From the NCBI GenBank assembly GCA_010093605.1, contig MU004191.1, positions 1,109,832 through 1,173,831 of the forward strand: a stretch of DNA of 64,000 nt, in the 5' to 3' direction. The notes beneath the pieces are model-generated. The model ran no database searches, had not been told where the DNA came from, and saw only the letters and a program-made list of their open reading frames with translations. Position 1 is the stretch's first letter; each line of letters opens with the position of its first letter. Shown in pieces: positions 43,260 through 55,906 of the stretch. This DNA comes from Lophium mytilinum (Eukaryota; Ascomycota; Dothideomycetes; Mytilinidiales; Mytilinidiaceae). The position numbers and the translations under genes were made by a program.

Positions 43260-45347
43260 CTATGTCATCGTCTCATTCTTAGGAACACTGGTAAACGCAG
43301 CCTGGTCCGTAACAAGCAGCCCAGCAATGCTAGCACTCGACAAAGTCGATATAACACCGGATATCAAAGCGCTCACAGCGAGCCGCGACACATCACCACT
43401 CCTGCCTGGTGAAATCTGGGAGAGCACACCGATCTGCGTGCCGAGCGAGCCGATGTTGCCGAATCCGCACACAGCGTAGGTGGCGATGAGGCGAGAGCGC
43501 GAGGAAAGCGCGGCGTAGGCGACGTCGTTCTGCAGGCTGTTGAAGGCGACGAACTCGTTGGCGATGACCTTGATGCCGATCAGGCGGCCGACGAGGAGCA
43601 GTTCCTTCTTGCTGTCGCCGACACCAAGCAACCATGCAATCGGGAAGCAAACGTAGCCAAGGATGAGCTCCAGAGTAAGATCGTACTCGCCGTCGAGGTT
43701 GATGTAGCGACCCCACCAGGTGAGGAGGCCGTCGACGAGATGGAGGAGGGCAATGATACAGAGCAGAGTGGCGACGATCATGCCGCCAATCTTCAATCCC
43801 AACCAGGCGCCGTTGGCGAATGCGTGCAGAGCGTTGGCAGCACGGTGTTCGTCGTCATCCGGAATAACGACACGGCCGGCGGTGAGAGTTTCTTCCTCTT
43901 CCGGATACCTGAGCTTGCTGATGGCAAGGGATGCGGGAATACTCATCACGCAAGACGAGATGAGAGCCTGAGGATTGATTCCGAGACCACTGAGACCGGA
44001 TTAGTAACCGAATCATCGACTTCCAACTTCAGGAGACTTACATATATGCTACTAGTACACTACCGGCGATGGTGGCAAAGCCAGAGGTCATGACCTGGTG
44101 CAGCTCGGCCTGGGTAAGATGGGCAACGAACGGCTTGATGAGCATAGCGGATTCTCCTTGTCCAATGAAAGGAGAGGCAGACGCGACAACGGCCTCAGCA
44201 CCAGACACACGCATGCTCCAGAAGAAGAAGACGGCGAACTTGCCAATGAACCATTGGAGCACTCCCCAGTAGTACAGCAGCTGGACGAAGGACACGAAGA
44301 AGATGATGGCCGGAACCACACCAGTAAAGAACCAGCCTAGTTTCGGGACCGTGTCGTCCGTCAAGAAAACCACACCATCTTCGGCGAAACCGAGGAGCTC
44401 GCGAGCCAAAGTGGAAATGAACGTGAAGATGTCGTATCCGGCCTGGGTTCGCAGGACAAACAGAGCAATAATGAATTGCACGAGCATACCAACGATAACG
44501 GTGTGCCACACAATCTTGCTCCGATTCCTGGAAGTAATATAGAAGCCGAAGATGAAAACGAGGAGACCGAACAAGCTGATAGCTCGATTGGCACGGGTGT
44601 TGTCCGCGGACTCTTTGCTAGCGAACGAGCCGACAATGATTACAGCAATGGTTCCGGCGGCGCCAGCGGGTACTCTCGCATTCTCCGGGATGAAGGAGAC
44701 AAGTCGGACCATGGTGTTGTTCCACACGAAGTGCATTGGCTTTGTCACAATGGTGATGGGCACATAGAAGAAGATCAGTCGCAACATGATGGCTCCCCAC
44801 AGCAGGAATGGGATGATCCAGTTCTTGTCGTCTCGATGGCAGATCAAGCTTGCAATCCACCAGCTGCGCCGACATTAGCCTGGACCACACAATGCAATAC
44901 AAGAGGAGTTCTATAGGCCACTTACCCGGTGAACAACATGGCTAGGAACACATGGAAGACGATCTTAAATTGCGAGTAGAACTTCGCGAACCGGTGGTTT
45001 TGGGGGTCCTCGGTCACACGGGGGCTCAAGCTGTTCTTGTCCTCGACATCCTCGACATTGCCCGCTTCGATGTCCTTCTCCTTCCCCGGCGCGACAAAGT
45101 GCTTCTCCGGCGCGGCATGGTTGCGACGACGCAGATAATCGTCATTGCGGTCTACATCAGGCACCGTCTGTGGCTCGTCGGTGGTGCCCTTGGAGTAGAC
45201 GATCTCGTCGGTGCGGCCCTTCTCTGCAAACGCTGAGTGGTGCAGGTGCTTGTGCTGATGCTCGTGGGACACGTCCAGGGCCGGGTCGGGGTTGGACACC
45301 ACGCCCACCTGGGGCGAGGCATTGTGCTTGTGCTCTCCGGCGTCCAT
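43260..45347 (-). CDS. Concentrative nucleoside transporter (CNT / SLC28 family)
   Basis: Plasma-membrane nucleoside:cation symporter for purine or pyrimidine salvage. Exons are complement(43260-43989, 44042-44863, 44926-45347), 657 aa. Residues 1-120 are a hydrophilic His/Asp/Glu-rich cytosolic tail with repeated His (HEHQHKHLHH). Then the CNT core follows: TVPKLGWFFTGVVPAIIFF, the signature SGAEAVVASASPFIGQGESAML (in parts), LHQVMTSGFATIAGSVLVAY, and the second signature NEFVAFNSLQN with ATYAVCGFGNIGSLGTQIG. About 12 membrane segments are visible. The two splice junctions restore LFTGWWIASL and VAYIGLGINPQAL. CNT proteins are patchy in fungi; yeast lacks one and Candida has one. Confidence 0.93.
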
Positions 45348-47431
45348 GGTATGGGCCTGTGGTGGAGCTGTGGTGGAGCTGGAGGTGGCAGCGGAATTGA
45401 AGAAGCTGTGCGCGGAGAGGAGCTGGCGTGTGGGCCAGTTTAATAGCCGGTCGTGTGCCCCCCCTCTCGGCGGGTCAGTTCACGACACCACGGTTGCGAT
45501 CCTTCGAGGGCTGCAGTGGGCTCGGCTTGATGTAACCTTGGCAACTGCCGCATAAGGCTACTTAGGTGCTGTCGCGCATGGATGCTTGGAGGCCGTCGGT
45601 CATCTCCGCCGAGCAGTGGACCAGCAATCGACACAGCGCGCGACCTTGGAGCACCGCGCCCAGGATCTAGCATCGCTGCACGCTGACCGGAGCAGCAGGA
45701 CGGCCAGCGGTGGCTGCAACGAGCGGCGGAGAGAGTGGCCTCGGCGTGTCTGGCGATGATAAGGTTGTGTTATCACTTGGCTGAGGGCCATGATCGTCGA
45801 GCGCCTCCAACAAGCGCCCAATCAGCAGCGTGTCATCGCGCCTTGGCCTGATAAACGAACGGATATTATGGAGTGGCGCCGGAAGAGGCTCCCTCTTGAG
45901 CGTTGAATGCGGCCCGGGTGGCGTTCTGGAAGGCTGCGAGGAAGGCCAACCGTGCCGAAGAGATCGCTGCACGCCCCACATCAGCTTCCCCAGGCGCTGA
46001 AACCGCTATCCGCCTCCCTCTTCGGGCAGTATATGCCGCGCCAACCTGCTGCTCCAAGACATCGTGGACCAGGTCGCTGGTTTAGGGCATCGTATTATCG
46101 TGATATTGATGAGCGGAGCGCGCCTATTACTCTACTTCTGTCCTCGCTCAGCTTGTCACTGGCCTGTTGCTTGTGATATCGCGACGGTATCAACGAGACA
46201 GCTATTGAGATAGCAAGAGCAGCTGCCTATGGTCAGCAATGAGAGCTAACTAGACCCCGGATATCTCGAGAGGCATACCCATCGACCACTGTTCCCAAGA
46301 ACCGAATACCTGGCCACCGACACGCGAGCTGCACGCTTCAGTACCGTCGGGTTGTTGTTCTATCTAATTGGCCCCACCAACACACTGTTGGACGCCTTAA
46401 CTAAATGCTGACCTCTACCTACATAGGGCACCCCCAGAAGGAACTGTCCCTCTACTGCCAGCACTCTCTAGACTGCACGCGAGTTCCGCTGCGCAGTCTT
46501 TCCCGTCGAAAGAAAAACCTCGTTATCTTCACTGAATCGTAAACGAAAAGGGCTGCTCTCGCCTGTCGTATTGAGTCGATCCACCAATATCTTGTTGCAA
46601 TGGCGGCATCGTGAGCGCCTGGGCAGACATCAATATGCTTGGCGTAGTGCCGCCACTATCTGCGCGGGTTGCTCGAATCCGGGCCCGAGTTGTGTGAAAT
46701 ATGATAATCTGCCAACGCACGCATGTATGTATCCGATGGGTTTGTACACAATCGCCCTTGGTGTTCGGTTTGTAATGCGACGTTGAAGCGGACATCGAGT
46801 AGCAATGGTAGAAGTTAGCTGGGGAGTGGAACTAGGCAAGTCTAAGGTGCAATTTTTTTCAACGTCAACCGCCTCACTAGAGAAGCGCTTTGTTCTGGGT
46901 TTGTTTCCATGTTATTGTGATGGAGATCGAGAATCCGAATCGTAGTACGGGGCTAGTACCATCCAGTCAAACAAGGCCCTACAAAACGGGTATCAAAGTC
47001 CATACACCACCTGAGTCTCATGTGACCAGTGAATTAAAACTTAGTCTAAGCTATTCGAGTTCTCCCCGACCTCTAACATGGTAGTGCCCAGGCAGTGAAC
47101 GAGTCACTTGACTAGAGAGTTGCAAAGTCTGTCAACGTATCTTTGTTCTCATGTTGATCTAAAGATATACGGACAAATCAAAGAAATTCCCTTTCCGAAG
47201 AAATGCCATGTTCGCGATTTCCTCCCTTCGCGAACTCATTATCGTATATCCATCAAGGATGACCGTACTTGTATGGTATCCCGCTAGGCAGCATTTGAAC
47301 AATAAATCCTACAACCGTATGCAAATGCATCCATTGTGTCCATGTGCCTGAATTTCTAGTAGTTTAATGCGCCAGGAAAGCCACTCTCGTTCCCTTTGTA
47401 TGCGCTGAACTGTAGAGGGTCTTGAGCTCCC
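45348..47431. other. Intergenic region between nucleoside transporter and BTB gene
   Basis: No frame with a recognisable domain. ORFs at 45600-45981 and 45903-46176 are short, overlapping and Arg/Ser/Pro-rich, and are taken as chance. Confidence 0.45.
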
Positions 47432-48511
47432 TTATATGGATAGTGCCATGACAGAGCTGATAATATCGTTATGGTTTGTCTTCAGAGCCGTGACTGCCTT
47501 CGCCCTTGAGACACTAGTCTGTTGCATGATCAATCCAATGTTCTTAGCTTTAAGGCCAGTTTTGTTGACCAATTCGATGTCTTTACCTTTTAAGCCAGTT
47601 TTGCTGGCGGCTTCTGGAGTGCGACTTCCGGATAGTGATCTGCTATCGGGAGTATGAATTGTCGACGTTCGACTGCTCCGCGATCTTGGACGAATAATCT
47701 TTCGGATTGCAAGCTGAGTTTCAGTCGCCGGTTTAGGTAGGTCGGGATAGTAGTAAGAATCCTTATTAATGAAACGATCATCCCTGTCGATGTATGGACC
47801 ATTAAACTCAGGTGGATATTCAACTCTGGAGTTGGAATTTTCACCGATATCCTTCTTTGTTGTAGCAGGCTGGTCTTGCTCCTTTTTCCGCATCCGTGGC
47901 TCCGTGCTCACAAGATATTGTTTCAAGCTTACCTCGAAAGGTGCTTTGTCGTTCAGGTAATAGTTCCGAACTCGCTTCATCTGCACTAGCGCAAAGTCTT
48001 CGATGAATTCCGAATGAAACTGCGAAAGTTGGGACTCAAATACCTCAACGCTAATTCCCCACGCACAGATTTCCACCACCAGGCGCCTGATCGCAGAGCC
48101 CTGCATGCTGCGTTCGTAGAGATTTTCCACTAGGTCTGGAGCTATATTTCCAACTCGACCCTGAGCGAACTTCTCCGCCATCTTCGAGACAACCGCATTG
48201 CATAGCGCCGGCACTTCATACTTGTCGGCGAGGATCCATAAATAGATTGCCTCGGACCAGGAGGGGAGCGTTGTGCTCTGGAAGACGCGGCCAGTGTACA
48301 GCCAGGCCAGGAACTCAGCGAAGGCGTCTGGGTCATCGTCCGGGAGCGGGATCATTCGGGTAGAGGCCTCGACGAAGCGGCCGTTCAGCGCGTTGTCGAA
48401 AAAGGCGGAATTCGCGCATAGGAGCTCAATATGCGCATCGAAGGGGACAGCGTCCGCGCCAACACTGAGATTGCAGATGCCTCCTGTGAGTATGCTGCCA
48501 GAAATGAGCAT
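47432..48511 (-). CDS. BTB/POZ protein with C-terminal alpha-NAC-type UBA domain
   Basis: Single exon, 359 aa. The BTB domain spans about 12-115 ([34 protein letters not shown]) in the style of the many BTB-only proteins of Dothideomycetes. A BACK-like helical part and a Lys/Arg/Ser-rich linker follow. The last 43 residues match the UBA domain that ends alpha-NAC (Egd2): [18 protein letters not shown], then [18 protein letters not shown], down to the terminal MALSI. Just before it, [13 protein letters not shown] repeats the start of the UBA ([13 protein letters not shown]), a 39-bp tandem duplication. A role as a Cul3 adaptor or a ribosome/ubiquitin binder is speculation. The N-terminus (ATG at 48511) is the only ATG that keeps the BTB strand complete. 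Confidence 0.8.
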   Translation of the reverse strand: MLISGSILTGGICNLSVGADAVPFDAHIELLCANSAFFDNALNGRFVEASTRMIPLPDDDPDAFAEFLAWLYTGRVFQSTTLPSWSEAIYLWILADKYEVPALCNAVVSKMAEKFAQGRVGNIAPDLVENLYERSMQGSAIRRLVVEICAWGISVEVFESQLSQFHSEFIEDFALVQMKRVRNYYLNDKAPFEVSLKQYLVSTEPRMRKKEQDQPATTKKDIGENSNSRVEYPPEFNGPYIDRDDRFINKDSYYYPDLPKPATETQLAIRKIIRPRSRSSRTSTIHTPDSRSLSGSRTPEAASKTGLKGKDIELVNKTGLKAKNIGLIMQQTSVSRAKAVTALKTNHNDIISSVMALSI

Positions 48512-49941
48512 TTAGTCATTGATGGAGGCTGGGGTGCTTGTACGCGCGAGTTAGGGGTGTCATGGTGATATGGCTTCATCTATGAGTTATTAGTTTTCGT
48601 GATGAGGGAATGAGGGTCATAAAACGTACTGTTTGTATCATCCCCAGCTCAAGAACTAAAACTAGTGCGCTATTCTTAGGGGTGCGTTAAAACGTATTGT
48701 CCGTTTAATTTTTAGCTCACGAAACACTAGCCTCGTTACTACTTTTCTTCTGTGCCTATGAATACTCGTTAGCTACCTCTTATAGCCCGTCACAGCTATA
48801 AGCATTTGCGAGGCTGGGACTTTGCTGTTAGCATAGCGAGAAAAGGCTCCGTAAACCAGCGTTGAAAACGTCGATTTTCCGAGGGGTGTTTCCCCGACAC
48901 CCGCATTTGTGTGTAGATTTACCTCCAGTTCTACACGTAGACGTAAGAGCTTTCTATCATAGAAAAAAAATCAGAGCGTGCACGATATTGGAGGCGATAA
49001 CACGTCGTAAAGGACATAATAATATAAGAATTTGTAGCATATTATCATGAGAATTCATGTTCAGGTTGTGCACGACATCGGCGGCGCTCCGATGTCGTCA
49101 AGGATATAACATCACGAGGAATTATACTGTAAATTCATATAAAGCCATGTTCAGGTCGTTCACAACATTAGAGGCAGTCATATATTATTACGAGGAACTA
49201 TACTATAAATTCATGTGAGCCTATGTCTTAGCTGTGTTTTGATTATTTGCAACAACAATGGTACTATTCCAGGTGAGCGAGTCTACTCTCAGTTCCCCCT
49301 TTAGCACTTCACGAGTACCAGAACCTAACTTTTGTCACCACGGTATGGCACATTGAGTAGCTTAAAGACGCAATACCTCATGAATAAGACGAATAGTACG
49401 TAGTTGCGTTTCGCAGCTGCGAAATCTGGAGTCTATGGTTGCGTTGTATTAAACCCTGCAATAGATGCTTCTCGGATTTTATCGCGGTGGAAAGTTTTGT
49501 GCCTGCAGGGACTAAGGCTAGGAGAGTTTTATTGCCATAGCGGAGGTACGAATCTTAATGCTGGGATAAAGTAGTCCAGATGGCAAGAGAACAAATCAGA
49601 GTAGACTCAACGTTTGTGAAGAGGCTGGCTGAAGGCGCCGCTCGACTATATGAAGCTGAAGAAAGAGACTCTTTGATGAGGAACGAACGATAAAAGACGT
49701 AAGACTGACTAGCAGAAGCCTTGTGTAAGAGTGATGATTAATTTAGTATGAGACAGCTCCACCATATCTCAAGTCCTGCTGAGCGAAGTCTGCCTGTACC
49801 TGATCAGAAGTACCAGCTGCCTGAAAAGAGGGTTGATGACAAGTCCAGCCCATATCCCTTTAGCCTGAACGCCTTGCGCAGACTCCCTGAAACTGTGGTA
49901 TAGTTGTGCGCCAATATACATGCGAGAATGAGCAGGATCGA
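48512..49941. other. A+T-rich intergenic region with diverged repeats
   Basis: No gene recognised. Holds the triple 89-90 bp repeat described separately; sequence from 48,600 to 49,750 is A+T-richer than its flanks. Confidence 0.5.
48979..49240 (+). repeat. Three diverged tandem copies of an 89-90 bp unit
   Basis: Unit starts at 48979 (GTGCACGATATTGGAGGCG), 49068 (GTGCACGACATCGGCGGCG) and 49158 (GTTCACAACATTAGAGGCA). Shared features follow in each: AGGA.ATA, GA.GAA.T.T, AAATTCAT or GAATTCAT and CATGTTCAGGT. Most differences are C/T and G/A, consistent with repeat-induced point mutation or simple ageing. Confidence 0.65.
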
Positions 49942-51348
49942 TTACAGGAACACCTTCTTCGCCTCCCGAGGATGGCTTTCCGCAGGGCAGTATGGACACT
50001 TGAACCTTGCTCCTTTGCTCAGTTTGTCTAAAGACTCCTTTGCGATCACATGACCGCATGGCATCATCATGGGCGGGTTTTGGTCAGTCGCTTGCTCTTT
50101 CGAGACAGGGCAGACGAAAATGGAATGGAAGTGGTATGCTGGTGGTAGTGGTATTTCAACCTTGGTATCTAGTGTTAGCAAAATGACAAACTGAATAATG
50201 AGCTAAGGCTTACTGGGAGTTCATTTTGGGTTGTCCACTCAGTGCGCTTGTCTTTCATGATCTTTTGCAATTTCAAAAGAGTGGGTAACGCGATGGCCCC
50301 AGCGGTTGCAGCAATATACAGTGGTGAATCCGCTGAGAGCCCCAAGAGTGAACAGAACTCCCGCGTGAATGAAGTTGCCACCTCTTCCCATGCAGAGTCG
50401 TTGTAGAAGATCCGGCGATATGGTGACTCGGACATATTGTAGGCAAAGGGCATTGCTGCAGCCAGCTCCGATACCTCTTTCCCGTATCGATGCTGGAAAG
50501 GTCCAAAGTCGCTTCTTGCATACTGCATCGCTCTGAGGACCCCAAGTATAGGGTCCGCGGGTGGTCCTTGTATATCGCCACCCTTGAACAAGCACACAAA
50601 TTGCAGCCGGCATAGCTCAAACTCCAAATTGCTGCCTCGGTTTTCAAGCTCGATACTACGCTCCCTCGCCCACGCTATTGCTGGAGCAAGATTCTTCTGT
50701 TGCTTGAGCTCATGTAGTATGTGGTACATCTCTGCAAATTGCTGCTGCAATTTTTGCGAATTGAACGTTCCATTTGCGAGGTCCTTCTCCCAGGCTTCCT
50801 GCATATACGGATCTGGTGTTCCTGGCGTGGGCTCGGGATGTGGTGGGTGTGCATTTGCCTCTTCGATGAAGGTTGCAGCAACGGAGAACTGGCCCTCACG
50901 GAGTAAGTGCATGGCGATTGCTCGATTCACCAGGGACGGATGGGATGATAGCGCATCATTCTCGGCGGTTGGAAGGGGTTTGTCTTTGAACATCTGGAGC
51001 ACGCAGCGTCAGCGTTGGCGGGGACATGAGGCCTAGGAGCGTGTACGTTTGTCACAGCCTTCTGGTAGTTGTTGAGACCCTGGTGTACGGGCTTCAGGTC
51101 TCGGTTGACCCTGTCGAAAGATTGCTGGACGGAGTTCTGGAGCTTCGCCAGCGTAACGGGAGCAGCACTCGTTTCTAAGGTTCATCTAAGCTTGCGTTCA
51201 CCACAGCGCTCTGGAAGGGAAATATACCGGCCGCAATAGCCTGGCGTGCATGAAGCAGCAGGTCGATGGTCTTCTGGACATCGTCGATAGTCTTCCCCAG
51301 GTTGTTCTCCTTCTGGAGCTGCTCTACTTCTTGCTGAAGGGCTTCCAT
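49942..51348 (-). CDS. RMD5: GID/CTLH ubiquitin ligase subunit Rmd5 (Gid2)
   Basis: RING-type subunit of the GID E3 ligase that degrades gluconeogenic enzymes (fructose-1,6-bisphosphatase and others) when glucose returns. Exons are complement(49942-50160, 50214-50993, 51047-51174, 51228-51348), 415 aa. The N-terminus is a coiled coil ([20 protein letters not shown]). A LisH-like helix follows ([20 protein letters not shown]), then CTLH ([26 protein letters not shown], in parts), the strongly conserved [20 protein letters not shown], and the degenerate [38 protein letters not shown]. As in other Gid2 proteins the RING lacks part of the usual zinc ligands. All four junctions close in frame. Confidence 0.94.
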
Positions 51349-51869
51349 GGAGGCGGTGGAGGAAGTCTGGGGACTAAGTCGGCGTAGCAAACGGGTGAGG
51401 CGAGTTCACGGTGTATTTTCAGATAGATAATAGGGCTCTGGTCGGCGGGCAGTCACAGGCGGCGTGTCCATGGCAGAGCAGGCAGGGTTCGACGCGGCGG
51501 CGGTGGTGTTGAGAGAGCTGCGGGTGATCTGCTCATGGCCGCCGTGACGTGGGGCTCGAAGCTCGAGCCGGCTTAACTGCTCCTGTCTGAACTATCTTGA
51601 CTATGGACTGCATGCTTCACCAACAACCCAACAAGCGCACGCCTGGGCTGGCTACATTCGATCCATCTGACTAGTTATGCCCTCTTTGTCTCCAGCGCAT
51701 TCACAATCTCATCCTTCACCGCGCCCGGCTTCGTCGTCTGCAGAGCTGGGCACCCCGTGCTCTCTGCACGCCGACCGCGACAACTACAAGATGCTCCCTG
51801 CCTCATGACCCGACTTGACCACTCTACCTAAGCCGGGAGCTGTACAAATTTCGAGAGTCTACCACCGCT
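51349..51869. other. Divergent promoter region RMD5 / STB6
   Basis: Shared upstream region of two divergent genes; no other feature seen. Confidence 0.45.
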
Positions 51870-54618
51870 ATGTCTGACCATTCTCGGCAGCCCGCGCCGG
51901 ACAGGCTTTCATCGACGAGCCTCCCGCCAATCCAAACAGCTATTCCAGACTCGAGTTCCGGTGGAAAGCCAACAGCCCAGAATGGAGATGCTACTCCTCT
52001 CAGTCGTGCATCCTTGGATAGCACCACGAGGAAGTCGCCAATCCAGGGCAGCCATCAGCGTTTCGTCTTCACCGACCCTGTGGCCTTTCGGTACAAACCC
52101 ATTAGCAGTTACATGCCCCGTCGCACAGCTGACCAGTTCTAGCTATCTCGAAGAAGACCCGTCTACCCAAGTCCTAGCTCGCCGACAGACGCTGGAGGGT
52201 TACGAAATCTACTTGGTAGAGCAATGGGCTTGCTCCCGTACCCACCCGACATTCATAGTCACCACCTATACCGGAGACCCTGCACACAAAGTCGTCACCA
52301 ATGTGTTGAGCATCCCAACAGACGAAAGTACATGGTCCCCTCAACTCAGGGTCTACTTCAAGGCCCTGAATCAATACCACGCGCGGAGAAGGGAAACGAA
52401 ACAGGGAACACTGATGATCACAAACATGAGCAGCTTCCCTTCGTCCTTGACCGTCATAGCAGTGCCTGACGGGGACCCAAAGGCACATCGCGAGCTCTTC
52501 TTTGTGAATGAGAACCTTAAGAGGCTAAACTGTTCCGGACGACTGGGAATCAAACTCGCGGAACCAAGCAACGCAGCCAAGGCTAAGTTCCATCAGCTCT
52601 ACCGGACAAGCGACAAGATTCCTTTGTATGGGGCCGTGATCGAACTTGTCAAACTGTGTCAAGTTGCCCTGGTTCTCTTCGGGAAGCTTGAGCCCGAATA
52701 CGCCGACGGTCTACTCTGCGATGTTACAGAGAAAGCCATCAATGACTGGTGGGTGGAATTTGGAACGGAATTCTTTAACATTGAGCCTCAGGATGGTATC
52801 CTTGGGCCCACTACTGTAGCTGCCTTGTTAGGGATGCTAATGGGCGCACGGAATCGATTAAGCGCCTTCAACGCGCCCGTCTCTAAGGACGTCTTTGATA
52901 TCGATTCGACGAAGCGCGGCATCGCACACTTCCAAAAGTCTCAACGAATGCAACGAACAAGACGTCTGGACCGCCAGACAATGGAGGTCCTACGACGAGC
53001 AACCGCGAAAGCAGCTAGTGGAGAGGGGTGGAGCGTACCAAAAGCAGTGAAATCGACAGTGGCAGAGCTTAGTGGAAAAGGGGGAGAAATGATGATGGGA
53101 ATGGTTGGTCGCGACAAAGCTGGAATTGCAGAGGTTGAGACTGTGGATCTCGAAAGATTTGTCGAGCTTGTCCATGGAGAGCGAGCGAAATGGCTGTGGT
53201 ATGGCAAATTGCGAAAGTCTACCACGAACGACATGTTTAGTCGACTACCAGAGGAAGAAAGTATGATATTCCAGAAGGATGACCAAGGTGGCTATGCTTG
53301 GTCGAGACAGAGAAGAGAGTCTATGATGGACAATCAACCCGTACGACGACGCGATACGGAAGGAGATCGGCCCACAGACGCGCATTCCACGTTTGATGGT
53401 TTTGAGAGGGATCCGTTCTCCAAACGAGCGGTTCTGAAGAAGGCTACTGGGAAGATTGATGCTCGAAGCGGATTTGGTCGAATCAAAGAAGCTGTCGGAC
53501 GGCGAAGTCATCAGCCAAAGTCGTCGAAAGACGAGAATGGAAATATGGCAGCGCCACAAACTAGACCCAGCGATAGCTCTGCTTCCCAACGATTAAGTAG
53601 GATTGTATCGGAAGATTCACCGATCCTTAGAAAAACGGATTCTAGAGACTCTACGTACGATCCTGAAAGCGTGCCAACTTCGACTATATCACTTCGGGGC
53701 AATAATTTCTTTCGTACGGAGCTGGGACCGGCAATTGCAAAGACATTAACAGAAACGCCTCAGGAGACACAGGATGCTTTCATAAGAGACCATGGATTAG
53801 CCAATGGCGAGGATCAGATTGAAGGTGATATTGCGCGAAAGGACGACACGGACAACGAAACGAAACCTCCTACGGCTAACACATCTATCGCGGGCTCGGT
53901 ATATAGAGGAGTCGACCTTACCAACCTCTTTCCACCAGGTGACGCAAGCCAGGATTGTGGGCAGCTGCTGCGCAAGACCCAGAGCTTTGAAGACCTTTCT
54001 CGGTATCACGCTGAGTCACGAAACGACGCCTGGTGGCCTCGTCATTTGTCTTTTAGCATGACTGAGGAGAGTATCCTCACTTGGAAGCCAATTGCGAGCG
54101 AACGCAAGGAAGATCCAGATCTAAAAGCGCCCCCTAAAGTCGAGATGAAGAAACAACTGGCCCTCGCTGAAGATGCGAAGCGTATGCGTGAGCGGTTGAC
54201 CTTGCTGGACAACCTTGAAGGTTCTTGGGTAGAGGAGCGTATTGGCAGTATCCAAGAATTGAGCACTCAAGCAGACCTCGATACTCAAGAACTCGAGACT
54301 CTGTTCTATCCACGCCAAGACGAGTACCAAGCTCTCCGAGAAGACGCACATGAGATCATGACAACGGAGCGGTTAAGACTGCAAGATGCCGCCAAAGACA
54401 TGGAAGTTCTTGGCGCGAAACTCGAATATGAGATCAACGGCTTGAGAAGTAGAGTCGATGACGCAGATGACGCCTTAGCCGAGTACGAGAGACAGGTCAA
54501 GACGGTTGAAGATAAAGTCAAGGAACTGGAGGATTTCAGAAGAGAGAAGGAGAACTGGGTTCATTGGATGTTTCGCATCATGACAGGCATCGGAAGACCG
54601 CCTGAGCCTTCGTCGTAA
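51870..54618 (+). CDS. STB6: Stb6-like protein (Sin3-binding Stb6/Stb2 family)
   Basis: Exons are 51870-52090 and 52143-54618, 898 aa. The junction restores FTDPVAFRYLEEDPSTQVL, the start of the conserved STB6 N-terminal domain. That domain continues with GYEIYLVEQWACSRTHPTF, LRVYFKALNQYHARR, VNENLKRLNCSGRLG, KIPLYGAVIELVKLCQVAL, DVTEKAINDWWVEFG and DGILGPTTVAALLGMLMGARNRL (in parts), then VFDIDSTKRGIAHFQKSQ. The middle third is polar and disordered; the last 150 residues form a coiled coil rich in Glu/Lys/Arg. Yeast Stb6 was found as a Sin3 interactor, but direct evidence for a chromatin role is thin. No signal peptide or membrane segment. Upstream ATGs in other frames give no conserved sequence. 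Confidence 0.9.
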
Positions 54619-55906
54619 AGTACATGTATGAGAGATGATATGATATGTAAGACTGTAAGATTCATCGGCCTGAACGAGGAACCGATTGTAACTGCTAGGT
54701 AGTGTGCTTATGATTCATTGTTCTTTTCCAACTCTTCTTCCTGTGCCTGTTGTGCATGTTTCAAAATCAACCAGTTGTGCTTACTTCATCTACTCTACCT
54801 AGGAGAGGGACAGCATGCAGCATTACCCGACGAGCTAGTGTCTTCCCAGGAACGCCCAGCCAAGAGAAACCCAGGGCCTTCTTTCGAGACACGTCAAGCA
54901 CGCTAGAACTCTTCGAGCCTTCAAGGTGTGTTAGTCCGGCACAGCCGGATAATTCTAAGACATTACATTCACCAAATGGAGTTCAAGGCGATTTATCGAA
55001 GTGGATTTCCGAAGCCTCTTATACAAGCAGCGCTAGGAGGCCTATAATGAAGTAGGGTAGCTAGAAGGTGGTTCCTCAGTCTGAGCCTTTGAATGTCCAT
55101 GGACCTGATGATATCACAGTGGGCGGAACGCCCTGTCACAATCGTCCGAGGCTCACGACAAAAACGATAAAGCCCAGGAAATTCACCCCACAGTACCGAC
55201 CTACGTGTGGTCGAGGGTGGCTCAGATGCTTGGACGCTTCATGCTCCCAGGTATATCCCTCTACATAAACATCACGTGATCCGCGATTCACCAACCATCA
55301 GGATCCACCTCCAGCCTTGTCAAACAGCTAGACCGCAATTCTTTATTCGACACCATGGCTTTCCTTGCGCACATTCGAGACACGTCTACATCAGCACGGC
55401 CTCACTTTGTCGCATGTACAACTTTTCGAGATAAAGCTCCGAGGAGGGATTGCTTCAGCTTCTGCATCAGCCACTGTCCAATCTGCGAACGTGGCCTTGC
55501 ATGACGGACACCGGGGTACCTCCATGTTATCCATTCGTATTTTCTACTATCAATGCATTTACCATCAGTCCTTCGACGTCATTTTCTGATATCCGTCTGA
55601 CTGCGATCGCGAAGATCCTGGTAACCATGCTGCGATCATGCGAATCGACAGGCAGCGTAGTCGTTATAGCCTTGGACGAAGCACATCTAGGTGGAAGAAA
55701 GGAGTTGGCTCTGGCTTTGAGCCTGCCACCGTCATATCTCCTTAGTCTGCAACTCTTATCCATAAGATCTACTAATCGTAATTCTGCTCTTGTACTTTCA
55801 ATACTCACACTCAACCTGCTATTAAACTCCCTCACAAACTCTTACCCCTAGCGCAATCTTCCAGGCGCTGCGTTGGGATTCTTCACGTGCTTTGATCTTC
55901 CTATAC
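54619..55906. other. Intergenic region between STB6 and the aquaporin gene
   Basis: Includes a TCACGTGA palindrome at about 55273-55280 (E-box). No gene recognised. Confidence 0.45.

Noticed and set aside
46661-46700. tRNA-like box (GGTTGCTCGAATCC) near 46670
   Set aside because: No matching A box or acceptor-stem pairing could be built around it.
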